Assembly (NCBI GenBank): GCA_014084085.1
Contig: NPFB01000076.1
Location: 55,269-104,850, forward strand
Source: Hondaea fermentalgiana
Lineage: Eukaryota > Sar > Bigyra > Thraustochytrida > Thraustochytriidae
Length of the DNA stretch: 49,582 bases
Reading direction: 5' to 3'
Shown: positions 9,290 to 18,525 of the stretch, in pieces
How the letters are laid out: every line of letters begins with the position of its first letter
How positions within the stretch are numbered: the first letter of the stretch is position 1
The notes under the pieces: model-generated
Database searches by the model: none
What the model saw: only the letters and a program-made list of their open reading frames with translations
Told to the model about the DNA's origin: nothing
Program-made: the position numbers and the translations under genes

Positions 9290-9829
9290 CGGGTGTCAAG
9301 TGAAAGGGAGAAGCCGCGATCCTGTTCGGGGTCTCAGCTTACAGTGAAGGTGAATGCACTTCAGACCACGCGAAGCGCCAGATGCAGCACGCGCAGAAAT
9401 GAGCCCGCGTTGAGGAGGGGGCAGCGGGAGTGCACGCAGCTGCTGTCGCAAGTGATCGCGCGTTTCTTGTCGAATCTACGATGTGATAGGGGGAAACAAA
9501 TATGGCGCGCTGAGGCAGGAAAATCGCATTGATCTCGAACCTTCTGGGAAAAGGTGGTCGTATCACGCACTTTGAAAACCTTGGCTCTGACATGATTGAT
9601 AGAGCCTCTCTGCAGAGGTGATTGAGCTATACGCTCTCACAAACAAAGAGTTTGCGGAAAAAATTGCCAGATTGGGAGGACGAGAAGAGTAATTGATACA
9701 TTTCCAACCAAAATTTCGCCAGGGCAAAGAAAACTTAGCATGTGTCATCAAGTCAAAATGAGGAAACGATTTTTACGCGTCAACAGTACACGCGTATACA
9801 TCGTGTAAAAGGGAAAAAGAAGTGATCAT

Positions 9830-11755
9830 CTATTCTTTGTGCTCGGCATCCGTCGCGCAATGGTTGTCGGACCCACCCGAAGTGTTTTCCAGAGCTGCTG
9901 ATGGTGACATGTCCGAAGCGGAAGGATTGTCACCCGCAAGCAGTTCTGAAGCATCCTTTGCTTCAGTGGCAACCGTTGAGGCACTTGCACCGGACTTGGA
10001 ATTTGTGCTAGCAAGAGCAGCATTGGCAGCATCGCTGGGATCCTCCTCGGATTGGACGATTTTGAGAAAGTCTTCGTCAAGCTTTTGCAAAAGAGCCGTC
10101 ATTTCGGCCTGGGCCTCATCTTCGTTGCTTCCCTGAGCGGCCTGCTGGCTAGCCTGTTGAGCGATCTTTTGCTGTTTGCGAGCAAGCTCACGCGATCGTA
10201 CCTCGAGGTTCTTTTCACGCTTCGTTTCGCGCTCGAGCATGCCGGAAATGGCAACCTTCTCGTTCGACTGCTGGACAGCAAGCGAATCGCATACTTGCAA
10301 GAGAGAAACGGTGCCGTTGCGATCGCCCACACCCATGAGCTTGCCTTGTGCGTGCACGGAAATGGAGGAAAGCGGCGCATCGCTGACTTTGTGGCTGTAG
10401 GCGACCTCGTTTTGCCGGTAAAAGTAATCCCAAAAGTCGACGACGCCGTCCTCGCGCGTGACGTAAAAGACGCCAGGGCGCGTTGGGCTCCAGCAGCCGC
10501 CCGTGAGGTACGCCGGATGGTACTTTGTGGTGAGGATGGGCGTCTTGAGGTCCTCCATCCAAATACGCGCCGTCCAGTCGCCAACAGTGAGGAAAAACTT
10601 GGAGTGCACAGGGTTCCGCTGGATGGAGTAGATTGGGCCATGGTGGCGACCGGCCATGGTGTCGTAGACAGTAATGCCGTTGTTGACTTTTTTGTTGCGC
10701 AGATTGACAGACATGACCACGCCCTGTTCCGTGCCCACGAGATATTTGGAGGGACCGGCTTCTTGATTGTACTCCATCGATGTGGCGCCAAGAGTTGTGT
10801 TGGGCATATGAGGATGCTTGCCGGTGTCGAGTTCAATGCGCTCGAGCGGCTCGCGAAGACGGCGTGTGTCCCACCAAAGCATGGTACCATCGCTCGAACA
10901 GCTGGCGCACAAGTTCCCGGTCTTGGACGAGGTCCAAAAGACGTCATAGACGGGGTCATGGTGTGAGTTCTCAATCACGGAAGTCTCACAAGGCTTGGAG
11001 CCGCCCTTGCGAGAGTCAAAAAAGGTAATGAGTCCATTGTACGATCCACCGACAAGCTGCTCGGGCTGTTTGGGATTGTAACGCAAACAGCAAAGAGGCG
11101 AGCTGGGCAAAAGCTCCATCTCGGGGGTGTTGGGGTTTGTTACGTCCCAAATGTAGCTCTGCATCGGCAGCGCGGCGGCGTCTCCGAGGAAACGGGGGTC
11201 TTGGAATCGAAGCACACTGTACGTGACGGCAAGTCTGTTGCTGTCGGGCTGCCAATCGATGCTGGAGGCCGTCCGACGCACCTCGCTTGGGTCGCGAAAA
11301 ACAGCCAAGCCCTTGGCTGAGGGTGGCTCGCTGCTGTGGTCGATCCAGGTTCCCTCAAAGTACTCTTCGTAGATATCAATGGTGTTGTTTTGCATGGCGG
11401 CGCGCTCAATGACGGGCCCGAGGTCCTTGACAGTCTGTCGAAAGTCCTCGGTCTTTTCTACTTTTTTACGGTAACGCATCACGTCGGCCTTCTCGGTGGG
11501 ATCAATGTCTTTGGGCCAGCCTCCCTCGCGATGCGTCATGTTCATGGTCTGACTTTTGGACACAAGCGTCGAGACGGCACTCAAGCTCGTCTCGCACGTG
11601 GTATCGAGCTCGATACTGCATGGGTTTTCCTCGACAAAGTTCTCTTCGGAGGGCCGATCGCTGCCAAAGTACTCGAGCTCATTCACGTACGTTTCGCGAA
11701 GGTAGCTCGTGTCCCGGCCGAACTTCTTTCGCACGTCAACCACAGAGGACTCCAT
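9830..11755 (-). CDS. DNAI2: Axonemal outer-arm dynein intermediate chain 2 (WD40)
   Basis: This 641-residue protein matches the family of human DNAI2 and Chlamydomonas IC2 (ODA6). The N-terminal block shows the family signatures GGWPKDIDPTEKADVMRYRK and, shortly after, NNTIDIYEEYF. Residues about 190-500 are WD40 repeats forming a propeller (for example YDVFWTSSKTGNLCASCSSD). The C-terminus is a charged, probably coiled-coil region followed by a Ser/Ala/Asp-rich tail. The frame extends to a TTG at 11761, but the ATG at 11753-11755 is the better start. The protein is a structural subunit that attaches outer dynein arms to doublet microtubules, so the organism builds motile flagella. It is transcribed divergently from the small TPR gene at 12320. 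Confidence 0.95.
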   Translation of the reverse strand: MESSVVDVRKKFGRDTSYLRETYVNELEYFGSDRPSEENFVEENPCSIELDTTCETSLSAVSTLVSKSQTMNMTHREGGWPKDIDPTEKADVMRYRKKVEKTEDFRQTVKDLGPVIERAAMQNNTIDIYEEYFEGTWIDHSSEPPSAKGLAVFRDPSEVRRTASSIDWQPDSNRLAVTYSVLRFQDPRFLGDAAALPMQSYIWDVTNPNTPEMELLPSSPLCCLRYNPKQPEQLVGGSYNGLITFFDSRKGGSKPCETSVIENSHHDPVYDVFWTSSKTGNLCASCSSDGTMLWWDTRRLREPLERIELDTGKHPHMPNTTLGATSMEYNQEAGPSKYLVGTEQGVVMSVNLRNKKVNNGITVYDTMAGRHHGPIYSIQRNPVHSKFFLTVGDWTARIWMEDLKTPILTTKYHPAYLTGGCWSPTRPGVFYVTREDGVVDFWDYFYRQNEVAYSHKVSDAPLSSISVHAQGKLMGVGDRNGTVSLLQVCDSLAVQQSNEKVAISGMLERETKREKNLEVRSRELARKQQKIAQQASQQAAQGSNEDEAQAEMTALLQKLDEDFLKIVQSEEDPSDAANAALASTNSKSGASASTVATEAKDASELLAGDNPSASDMSPSAALENTSGGSDNHCATDAEHKE

Positions 11756-11784
11756 CTTCAAAGCAGCGGCGGCGAGGCAGCGGC

Positions 11785-11856
11785 GACGAAGGCGGTGCCG
11801 AAGGCGGTGACGAAGGCGGTGCCGAAGGCGGTGACGAAGGCGGTGTCGAAGGCGGC
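11785..11856 (+). repeat. 12-bp minisatellite, six units
   Basis: Six consecutive units of GNCGAAGGCGGY alternate GAC, GCC and GTC at the variable position, so the higher-order period is partly 24 bp. The array lies 30 bp upstream of the DNAI2 start, in its probable 5' UTR. Confidence 0.9.
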
Positions 11857-11858
11857 AC

Positions 11859-11888
11859 CTGTGCTGCTGTTGCTGCTGCTGCTGCTGT
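11859..11888 (+). repeat. CTG-rich trinucleotide tract
   Basis: An impure run of CTG/TTG triplets immediately follows the minisatellite. Confidence 0.8.
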
Positions 11889-12319
11889 TTCTATTTCTGT
11901 TGCTGCTACTTCTCGCACCTCAATCGCGGCAGAACACTCAGAAGAGGCAACGGCAGATGATGTCAATACGCACGCAGTGCGCGACGAGAGAAGGGACGGA
12001 GTTTCCGGAGCGGGGGTTGACGGCCTCGTCCTGAGTATGCGTCGGCGATCGAGCTCCTTGCGGCACCACGGAGACCGTTTGTTCGTGTGTCTGTCTGCAG
12101 ATGGGCTCCGTTGCCTCGAAGTCGCGTCTACGGTCAATTAACATCTAAATAGGGAAAACGGTAGGACATTAACGTCCCACAACGGCACTCTTGTCCCCTT
12201 CTTGGAGAAAGCAGAGCAGGGCCGGGTAGAGTAGAGCAGAGCAGTGCCCAGCAGAGCAGTGCGCAAAGGGTCGGTCGCTCGCACAAAGTACGCAAAGGTG
12301 TCTGCGTTGATTCGACCTG

Positions 12320-12676
12320 ATGAGCCAGCCAAGCGTGACGACGGCGACGGCGCCAGGTTCGGCGACGGCGGTAAAGGACGTGCTCATGCAGCGGATTGGG
12401 TTCTATCCGACACACCCGGTTGCGTGGATGTATGCGGCGCGAGGACTGTACAAGCTCGGAGACTATCAGCTCTGCATTGAAGCGCTCTCGCACTGTCTGC
12501 GAAATCCCAAGACACTCAAGGAGGCCCAGCACTTGCTCGGATTTTCACTCATGCACATGAACCAGCCGGAGGCTGCAGCGGCGGCTTTTGGCAAGTCTGT
12601 TAAGATGGGAAATGAAACGGACTGGCAACCGCTCATCGAGCTTCATCTCGAACATCCAAATCTTGGCCAAAGATGA
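12320..12676 (+). CDS. Small tetratricopeptide-repeat (TPR) protein
   Basis: A 118-residue protein with an ATG start. Residues about 24-110 are helical and TPR-like: the pattern AWMYAARGLYKLGDYQLCIE, then EAQHLLGFSLMHMNQPEAAA, shows the small/large residue alternation and the terminal Ala of TPR units. The N-terminal 20 residues are Thr/Ala-rich and probably disordered. It is divergent from DNAI2, so a shared flagellar expression programme is possible, but that is only a contextual inference. No specific family is recognised. Confidence 0.7.
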   Translation: MSQPSVTTATAPGSATAVKDVLMQRIGFYPTHPVAWMYAARGLYKLGDYQLCIEALSHCLRNPKTLKEAQHLLGFSLMHMNQPEAAAAAFGKSVKMGNETDWQPLIELHLEHPNLGQR

Positions 12677-13947
12677 TGACTGGTTTTGTGGCACCAATCT
12701 TTGTTTATTTGGCACAAGATAGATGATGCTTTCGTTGCATGGCATACTGGCGTGCGATTCGCTGGAGCTTCTTTATTAGCATGCAAAAGGCCTTGATGAC
12801 AAAAACAAGCAAAAAATGGAACTGAAAATGTCTCTTTTTGAAATGGCCGAGATCGAAGCCGAGACAAATACATGAATTGCGAATCCAAAAGTAACAAGTC
12901 TACTGAGCGAGAACTGCGTGACGTCCACATTGTTCTTTTGGGACTGCTTTCCGCGACCGATGCAGAAAGAGATTGCTTGTTACTTTGCAGCATTGGGCAT
13001 GTCTATTTTTCAAATGACCTTTTCTTTCGACACAACGAACGACGCTAGCTACCGCTTATTCATTTCGCGTAGTGGGCAAACGTACTCGTTGAAGAAAAGC
13101 CGACCAAGGGGGAGCTGTTTTGCAAGGTCGATCGTCTTTGTTCACTTTGTGGATTTTAGACAAGGAGAGAACCAAAAAGGTCTTGCAGTAGGTTATTTCG
13201 TGGGCCTGGCCTGGTTCGACATTGATTTTTTTTACAGCCAAGCTCAGCAAGTTGGACGACTTTCCTCACACGACACTTTCTCTTACCGCACGCACGGCTT
13301 GCGCTCAGCACTGGTTTTCTTTTGACAAAAAACGTTTAAAATTAAATTCTATCCCCTCTTTTGAAACTCCTTTTCCGCAAGACTCAGATGTCACCACGTC
13401 AAGGCTTCTCCACGTACTACTCGCGCTGCTGTGTGTCGGCGCACCACACTCGCTTCGAATTATTATTTTTTGGTGGGCGTCTCATCATTCTGGGGCCTAG
13501 TCCGGCATTCACCTTATTTTTCTGGGTGGTGCGTGTGCACCGTCCGCGCGTGCCAGCGTGTGCTCACGGTCGGCCTTCGCCCAAACACCTAATACATCCC
13601 TTCCGCCCCTGCGCGCGCGCGCGTCTGCGCGGCAGGCAGGCAGGCGCAGCAGGCGCAAGGCGCAAGCCAGCAACCCCCTCCCTCTCTCCCCCCTTCCCCC
13701 GTTCGCGAGGGCGCCGCCGCGACACGCTCCGTCCGCGCACCCCCCCCGCGGAGAACGCGCCAAGGCCGCATCGCATCAGCAGGCAGCCCAGCCAGGCTAT
13801 CCCAGCGCGTCCTTCAATTCCTCCCCTCGTCCGAGAGTCTTCGTCTCTCTCTCTCTGCTTTCTCGCCCCCTCTCCGCCACAGCCGCAGTCGCCCGCGCCG
13901 CTTCTTCGCGTCGCTTGCCCGCCCGCCCGCCCGCCCTCGCTCCCCTC
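12677..13947. other. Intergenic region before the assembly gap
   Basis: From 12677 to about 13500 the sequence is A/T-richer with no supported gene. From about 13540 to 13947 it becomes very C/G-rich and pyrimidine-biased (CTCTCT, CCCGCC words), typical of promoters or 5' UTRs in this window. A frame joining it to the Roc-COR-TIR gene exists through the gap, but its peptide is Pro/Arg/Ser-rich and starts only at GTG. Confidence 0.5.
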
Positions 13948-14047
13948 NNNNNNNNNNNNNNNNNNNNNNNNNNNNNNNNNNNNNNNNNNNNNNNNNNNNN
14001 NNNNNNNNNNNNNNNNNNNNNNNNNNNNNNNNNNNNNNNNNNNNNNN
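13948..14047. other. Assembly gap (100 N)
   Basis: Exactly 100 N residues, the customary length for a gap of unknown size. The following gene begins inside or before it. Confidence 0.98.
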
Positions 14048-16296
14048 AGCACATCTCGACGGTGTGCGTCGAGCTCAAGCGCACCGATGCAGAGTCGTGG
14101 GAGGAAGAGGAATTCGACAGCGGATTTGAACGCCAGGCCTACCGCGTGGCGGCGCTGCGCATGGCCGCGCAGGAGCAAGCGGCGAGCAAGAAGCGGCAAT
14201 CGCTGCCCAGACGCGTGTCTCGCGGCCTTGTAGACGCCGTGCGTCGGCGTTCTTCTGCGGCGCGGCCCTTCGTCGCAGAGGTGCAGGTGGAGCTTGTGCC
14301 CGAAGCTGAGATGGCGCAGCGGTTCGAATATGCGGAGATCGAGGACATGGCCGGCCAGACGCAGTCGGGCCAGAAGATCAAGTTCACCATCTGGGACTAT
14401 GCAGGTCAGGACGTCTTTTACGCGCTGCACCACATTTTCCTTACGCGCGAGGGCGGCGTCTTCATGCTCGTCTTTGACATGCAGGAACTCCTCACCGAGC
14501 AAAAGAAAGCTCTGGGGTATCTGCGCTTTTGGCTCAACTCGATCAAGCTGCACGCGCCCAAAGCCCCTGTCCTCTTGGTCGCATCACATTACGATCAAGC
14601 TTCCAGCAGTCTGCAAGCCGTCGAGCGAATTCTCCAGTCCCTCTTTCGTAAGCTGCGCGGAATCAAACTGGTAAAAAACAGTGGGGCTCGGCTGAGTTTT
14701 TTCCCCATTGACAACATGAGTCCCGCAGCAAACCGCGCTGCCGATCTGCGCGCTGCTGTGGAGAAAGCGGCATCCAAGCTTGAGGCTGTGTCGCAAAAGA
14801 TCTCGCTGCGCTGGCTCAAGGTCGTGGATGATCTCATGAAATTGAACCGCGACCACGTTCCCTTTGCCAAAGTGCAGGAGTTGGCGACCAAGTACCACGC
14901 CGGCGACCAGACAGACGAGCTGCTCGAGTTTTTTCACGAGCTTGGCATGCTTGTGCATCTGCGCGCCACCAATACCCTGCACGACAAGGTCGTGCTGAAT
15001 CCCCAGTGGCTTTTGGACAAGCTGGCCCGAGTCATTGCGGACGAGATCCACGTCCAAGACATCTACTACGACGAGCGGCTTTCCGACCTCGAACTTGAGG
15101 ACGACTTTGCGCTCCTGCGTCACAAGGGCATTGGTTCACGCGCCTTGCTCGAGTTCCTCTGGGACGATGAAGAAGTCGAATATCTCGTGGAGTTCATGCG
15201 CGGCGTCATGCTTCTGTCAAACTGGGATTTCCCGGAAGATACCTTCACATCAGGCCATCAAGGCGAGCCGCTCTATCTGGTGAGCAGTCTGCTCAAGAAC
15301 TCGACCGACGCTGATCTTGACGCAGAGATTGCGGACATGGACCTCGGTCTGACATGCGTTCTGGACTTTACCAAGTTTTTCCTTCCGGCCGGCGTCTTTG
15401 CGCGCCTGCTTTCGCTTTGCGCTCAGTACAGTGGAGATGTTGGGGTCATTACACGCGCACCTCAGCTTGCAGGAAACCAAGCCATAATCCGCTTCGGCCT
15501 TTCTGTATTCGCGCTCGAGCAAATAAAGGACAAGATATGGATCCGCGTGGAGCGTGACTCCGCAAAGCCAGCAAGCACGTTAAAGACGCTGGTGAGCATG
15601 TTTCGGGGAGCGCGCGACGCCGTCTTCCGAGATTTGCCTTGGGAGCTTCTTCTTCAGTCGCCGAAGAATGCGTCCGTCATGGTCGCGTATGACACAGTAG
15701 CCAAGGCACGCACGTCGAGCGCAGCTTTCGTCGAGTCCATTGGCACCAAAAATGCTAGAGTTGCCGACTTCGAGCCGTTCTTCAAAGATGGCTCGTTGAC
15801 GGAGGATGAGAGAGACACAGGCGAGATTGAAGAGGCAGATTTGTCGTTGGCTCCCGGCTTGGAGTATCACGTCTTCTTGAGCCACAAGCAGCTCGAGGCT
15901 GGTGACGCATGCAATCTCATGGCCGAGAAGCTCGTCAATCGCGGACTCAAGGTTTGGGTCGACCAGCGAACAGAGGGCAACCTCTCCCCGGAGAAGATGC
16001 GAGCTGGAATCCAGGCGTCGAAATGCTACCTGCTCTTTTTGAGCAAGACTGTCTTCGAATCTGAGATGGTTTGCATGGAGCTTGACACGGCCTTGCGAGC
16101 CGAAAAACCCATTCTGCTGGTGCACGAGAGTGATCCCAATCGCGTGGGTTTCGCTGCGTTCAAGACGTACATTGACACGGTCCCCGAGTCGGCGAGGCAC
16201 ATTTTCGGTCTCAGCGAGTCTATGCCTTTTCAGCGTCGCTTGTATCTGACTGAAAGCTTTTACAACGAGCTCATCAGTCGCATTGATGCCAGCTAA
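14048..16296 (+). CDS. Roc-COR GTPase with C-terminal TIR domain, 5' end lost in gap
   Basis: The visible part is about 749 residues and the start is not in the sequence. The first segment is the remainder of a Roc (Ras of complex proteins) domain: switch-II motif IWDYAGQDVFYALHH at about 14389-14430 and the guanine-specificity-like ASHYD at 14581-14595. The P-loop is missing, presumably in the gap. A COR domain follows, with the typical FHELGMLVHL and VVLNPQWLLDKL at about 14930-15045. From about 15862 a TIR domain runs to the end: YHVFLSHKQ, KVWVDQ and CMELDTAL, whose Glu codon at 16078-16080 aligns with the catalytic Glu of NADase TIRs. ROCO proteins are dimeric GTPases; here GTP state may control TIR assembly. 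That link is inference. Confidence 0.85.
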
Positions 16297-16789
16297 AATC
16301 TTGAAACTATTTTTGCAGTTTGTTCCCTTCGTGTTACCTGGTCAGTAAATGCACGTTTCACAACACAGTCAAGACAAGAAGAGACGATGGTAGACAGGGG
16401 CAGTGGAAACGGTTGCAGACGGCAAAATCAACTTCTGTTCCTTTCTTTTTGTAGAAGCGAATCACAACAATTCTCCTACAGCTTTTGTGGAAGTGTACGA
16501 GGTTTTTCGTCATTGAGGCTGATCTTGAACTGCTCAAGAAATGTTACAACAGCTGAATCTCTCGGCTTAAACAGGCGCAAGAAGAAAACAAAGTGCCCTT
16601 TTGACAAGGATCATTTGCCGAACTCACCTGCAAGCAATTGTCTAAAATGCTTGGCGAAACGCAAATGAGAGGATTGGACGGCGAGATAGCAATGAACGGG
16701 CTGTGGCGAGAGGTTGGAAAGCGCGCGCGAGTTGGCAGGAGCAGTATCGAGGAAACACCAAGCAAGCCATCGTTCATCAGAATTTCGAT
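16297..16789. other. Spacer downstream of Roc-COR-TIR
   Basis: An A/T-richer spacer after the TIR gene stop, probably 3' UTR. Overlapping short frames on both strands have no recognisable content. Confidence 0.4.
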
Positions 16790-17105
16790 TAAGCATCCTC
16801 AAGCATCATTATTTCCCAAACTTCCACTGCAAAAGTACGACGTTGAGATGAAGTTATGAAGAATTGAATGAGGCTGCCTTTGGCTTACATTCTTACGGAT
16901 GAGCGCAACCGTCTCGGCATGATGAAACACGAATTATTCGCAAGCATTATAAGTCCCTGGACTCCCACTGCGTGAGAGTACGACGTCGAAATCGAATTCT
17001 GATCACACAAGAGAAGAACCGGATAGAGCTGCCGTTGATATTTCTTTACTTACATGATATACAATTCTTTACAGGATGAGCGCCACCGTCTCGGCCTGGT
17101 GGGCC
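16790..17105 (-). repeat. Degenerate tandem duplication of the lipase 3' end
   Basis: A block containing CTTCCACTGC...AAGTACGACGTTGAGATG (from 16821) recurs as CTCCCACTGC...GAGTACGACGTCGAAAT (from 16962). GGATGAGCGCAACCGTCTCGGC (16897) recurs as GGATGAGCGCCACCGTCTCGGC (17074). The second of these is the lipase C-terminus (peptide HQAETVALIL and stop); the first is a decayed copy reading HAETVALIRK. Spacing is 141-177 bp, so indels have occurred. Confidence 0.75.
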
Positions 17106-17941
17106 GCCGCTGCGCGCGCTTCTTTCTTTGCGAGAGAAGACGTGAGCCACGCCTGGTAAGAGACGAGATAATGGTCCGAGACCTCAAAAATATTAAAAGC
17201 CAGCTTAGGCTCGTCGCGTTCCATGGGATAACCGCAATCTCGGCAGTACATGCGACCAAAGTGCTTATAGGCTAGCCAGGCAGGGGGAGTGCTTGGCACA
17301 GGGTCTTCCTCATTGATGAGTCGAATCTGCGTGAACTTGTCATGAACAGCATCGCTCAGCGTACTTTCGAGCACGCGCGGGCTGCCAAAGGTCACGAGAG
17401 CAAGGCGCGGAGAGGGGACAATCTCGTCGAGAAAGAGCACTGCTGCGGCTGTTTGGGCGATCGCTCCTCCACGGGAGTGGCCAACAACGACGACGTTGTC
17501 GCGCGCGAGATCGCACTTTTTCCGCATCTGGCGGAGCATTTCGAAGCGAAGCTGGTTAAAGGATTCAATAAAGCCGCGCATTCCGATGCCGGCCGACCTC
17601 CAGGAGCGGCACTTGTCCTCGGGGAGCTTGACCTGACCGCCGACGCGGCAGCGAAGACCCGCGATGGATCCTTTAATGAAGGACATGTTGTTGACCCAGT
17701 CGTGAAGACTATCTGATCCAAGCACCTTGATGAAACACTTGCCATTAGCGCGAGTGACGGCCATGACGTCGTCGTTGGCGGCAAAGGCGTCGGTAAAGTC
17801 GTCCATTTGTTCCGCCGCGGTCGCGACGAGTTCGTGATCAAAATCAACCTCGCTCGCGAGATCCGCCGCAGCGCCATGCACGAGCGCGAGGGCTACCAAC
17901 ACGGCCGTCGCCGCGGCACGTTCCCACGTGCGAGCGCGCAT
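17069..17941 (-). CDS. Secreted class-3 lipase (alpha/beta hydrolase)
   Basis: A 290-residue protein when started at the ATG at 17939-17941; the longer frame begins at a TTG. That ATG exposes a typical signal peptide (basic start, then AVLVALALVHGAAA), supporting the choice and suggesting secretion or an endomembrane lumen. The nucleophile elbow GHSRG carries Ser156. NEEDPVPSTPP gives Asp213 and SDHYL gives His257, which completes the Ser-Asp-His triad of fungal-type class-3 lipases (hydrolysis of triacylglycerols or related esters). Two Cys pairs may form disulphides. The gene is divergent from the TPR-like gene at 18526. Its last codons have a decayed copy just downstream. Confidence 0.88.
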   Translation of the reverse strand: MRARTWERAAATAVLVALALVHGAAADLASEVDFDHELVATAAEQMDDFTDAFAANDDVMAVTRANGKCFIKVLGSDSLHDWVNNMSFIKGSIAGLRCRVGGQVKLPEDKCRSWRSAGIGMRGFIESFNQLRFEMLRQMRKKCDLARDNVVVVGHSRGGAIAQTAAAVLFLDEIVPSPRLALVTFGSPRVLESTLSDAVHDKFTQIRLINEEDPVPSTPPAWLAYKHFGRMYCRDCGYPMERDEPKLAFNIFEVSDHYLVSYQAWLTSSLAKKEARAAAAHQAETVALIL

Positions 17942-18525
17942 CGCGTCTTTTTCTGGGCTTTTGAGGCTCGAGCTGAGTTGAGCCAGGCCTCGCGAGCTCC
18001 GTCCAGTGTTGTCCAAGCTTCGCCTCGAGCGTGAGTGAGCCGAGCTCTATCGAGCGCACGCGCGTGCCGCGTCGGTCGTGGGCGGGAGAAGGGCGGCTCG
18101 ACGGCGGCGATGCCGCGCACTGGAGAAGACGAAGAAGATGGAGAACTGTCTGTCTTTGGGACCTGGCGAGGTACTGGTGTGCTTGCTTGCTTGCACAAAG
18201 AAAGAAAGAAAAGACAAGAAAAGACAAGAAAAAAGAGGTGGTTCTAAAACGTTACGAAACCGCTTTTGAAACGTCCTTTTTTGGGTGCCTTTTCTTGCTT
18301 TTTCCGGCCCAGGACGGCAAAAACAGAATGTCGGTCGGCGACACGGCTCGGGAGGTTCAAGTTACTGCTCTCAGCGCCGCCGCGAGCGAGCGCGTTGGAC
18401 GGAGTCAGCGGTTTGAGCCTTGTCTTTGTGTATACGTACTGTGAAGTCGTAGCGACAGACTTAAAGTCCGTCGGTAAGGCGCTGGTGGTCGACGTGATTG
18501 CGCTGTCGAGCACGAGAAGATCATC
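17942..18525. promoter_or_regulatory. Divergent promoter region, lipase and TPR-like gene
   Basis: A 584-bp spacer between two divergent ATGs. It includes a purine-rich AAAGAAAGAAAAGACAAG tract (about 18198-18235) and a short hairpin at 18454-18472. No TATA box is obvious. No gene is supported within it. Confidence 0.45.

Larger units (their letters stand above)
8260..9829. other. GC-rich intergenic region upstream of the ANK-SAM-TIR gene
   Basis: A 1.6-kb spacer between two minus-strand genes. It holds three TTGCGCA-type boxes (8403-8496), a GC-rich segment at 8860-9300 and an A/T-rich segment at 9580-9820, which is probably the 3' flank of the... upstream region near the dynein gene's stop codon. 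Numerous short frames exist on both strands; only the fragment at 9059-9289 looks at all protein-like. Confidence 0.5.
11756..12319. promoter_or_regulatory. Divergent promoter region between DNAI2 and the small TPR gene
   Basis: This 564-bp spacer must hold both transcription starts. It contains a 12-bp minisatellite, a CTG-rich tract and, at 12200-12260, repeated AGAGCAG words. Frames through it are low-complexity (Gly/Glu/Asp on one strand, Pro/Ser on the other) and I do not call them genes. Confidence 0.5.

Noticed and set aside
13558..13947. In-frame upstream extension of the Roc-COR-TIR gene through the gap
   Set aside because: Starts at GTG, is Pro/Arg/Ser-rich low complexity, and the frame across 100 N is meaningless because the gap size is unknown.
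18454..18472. Stem-loop resembling a tRNA-Leu anticodon arm
   Set aside because: The arm has one mismatch and I find no matching D-arm, T-loop or acceptor stem around it.
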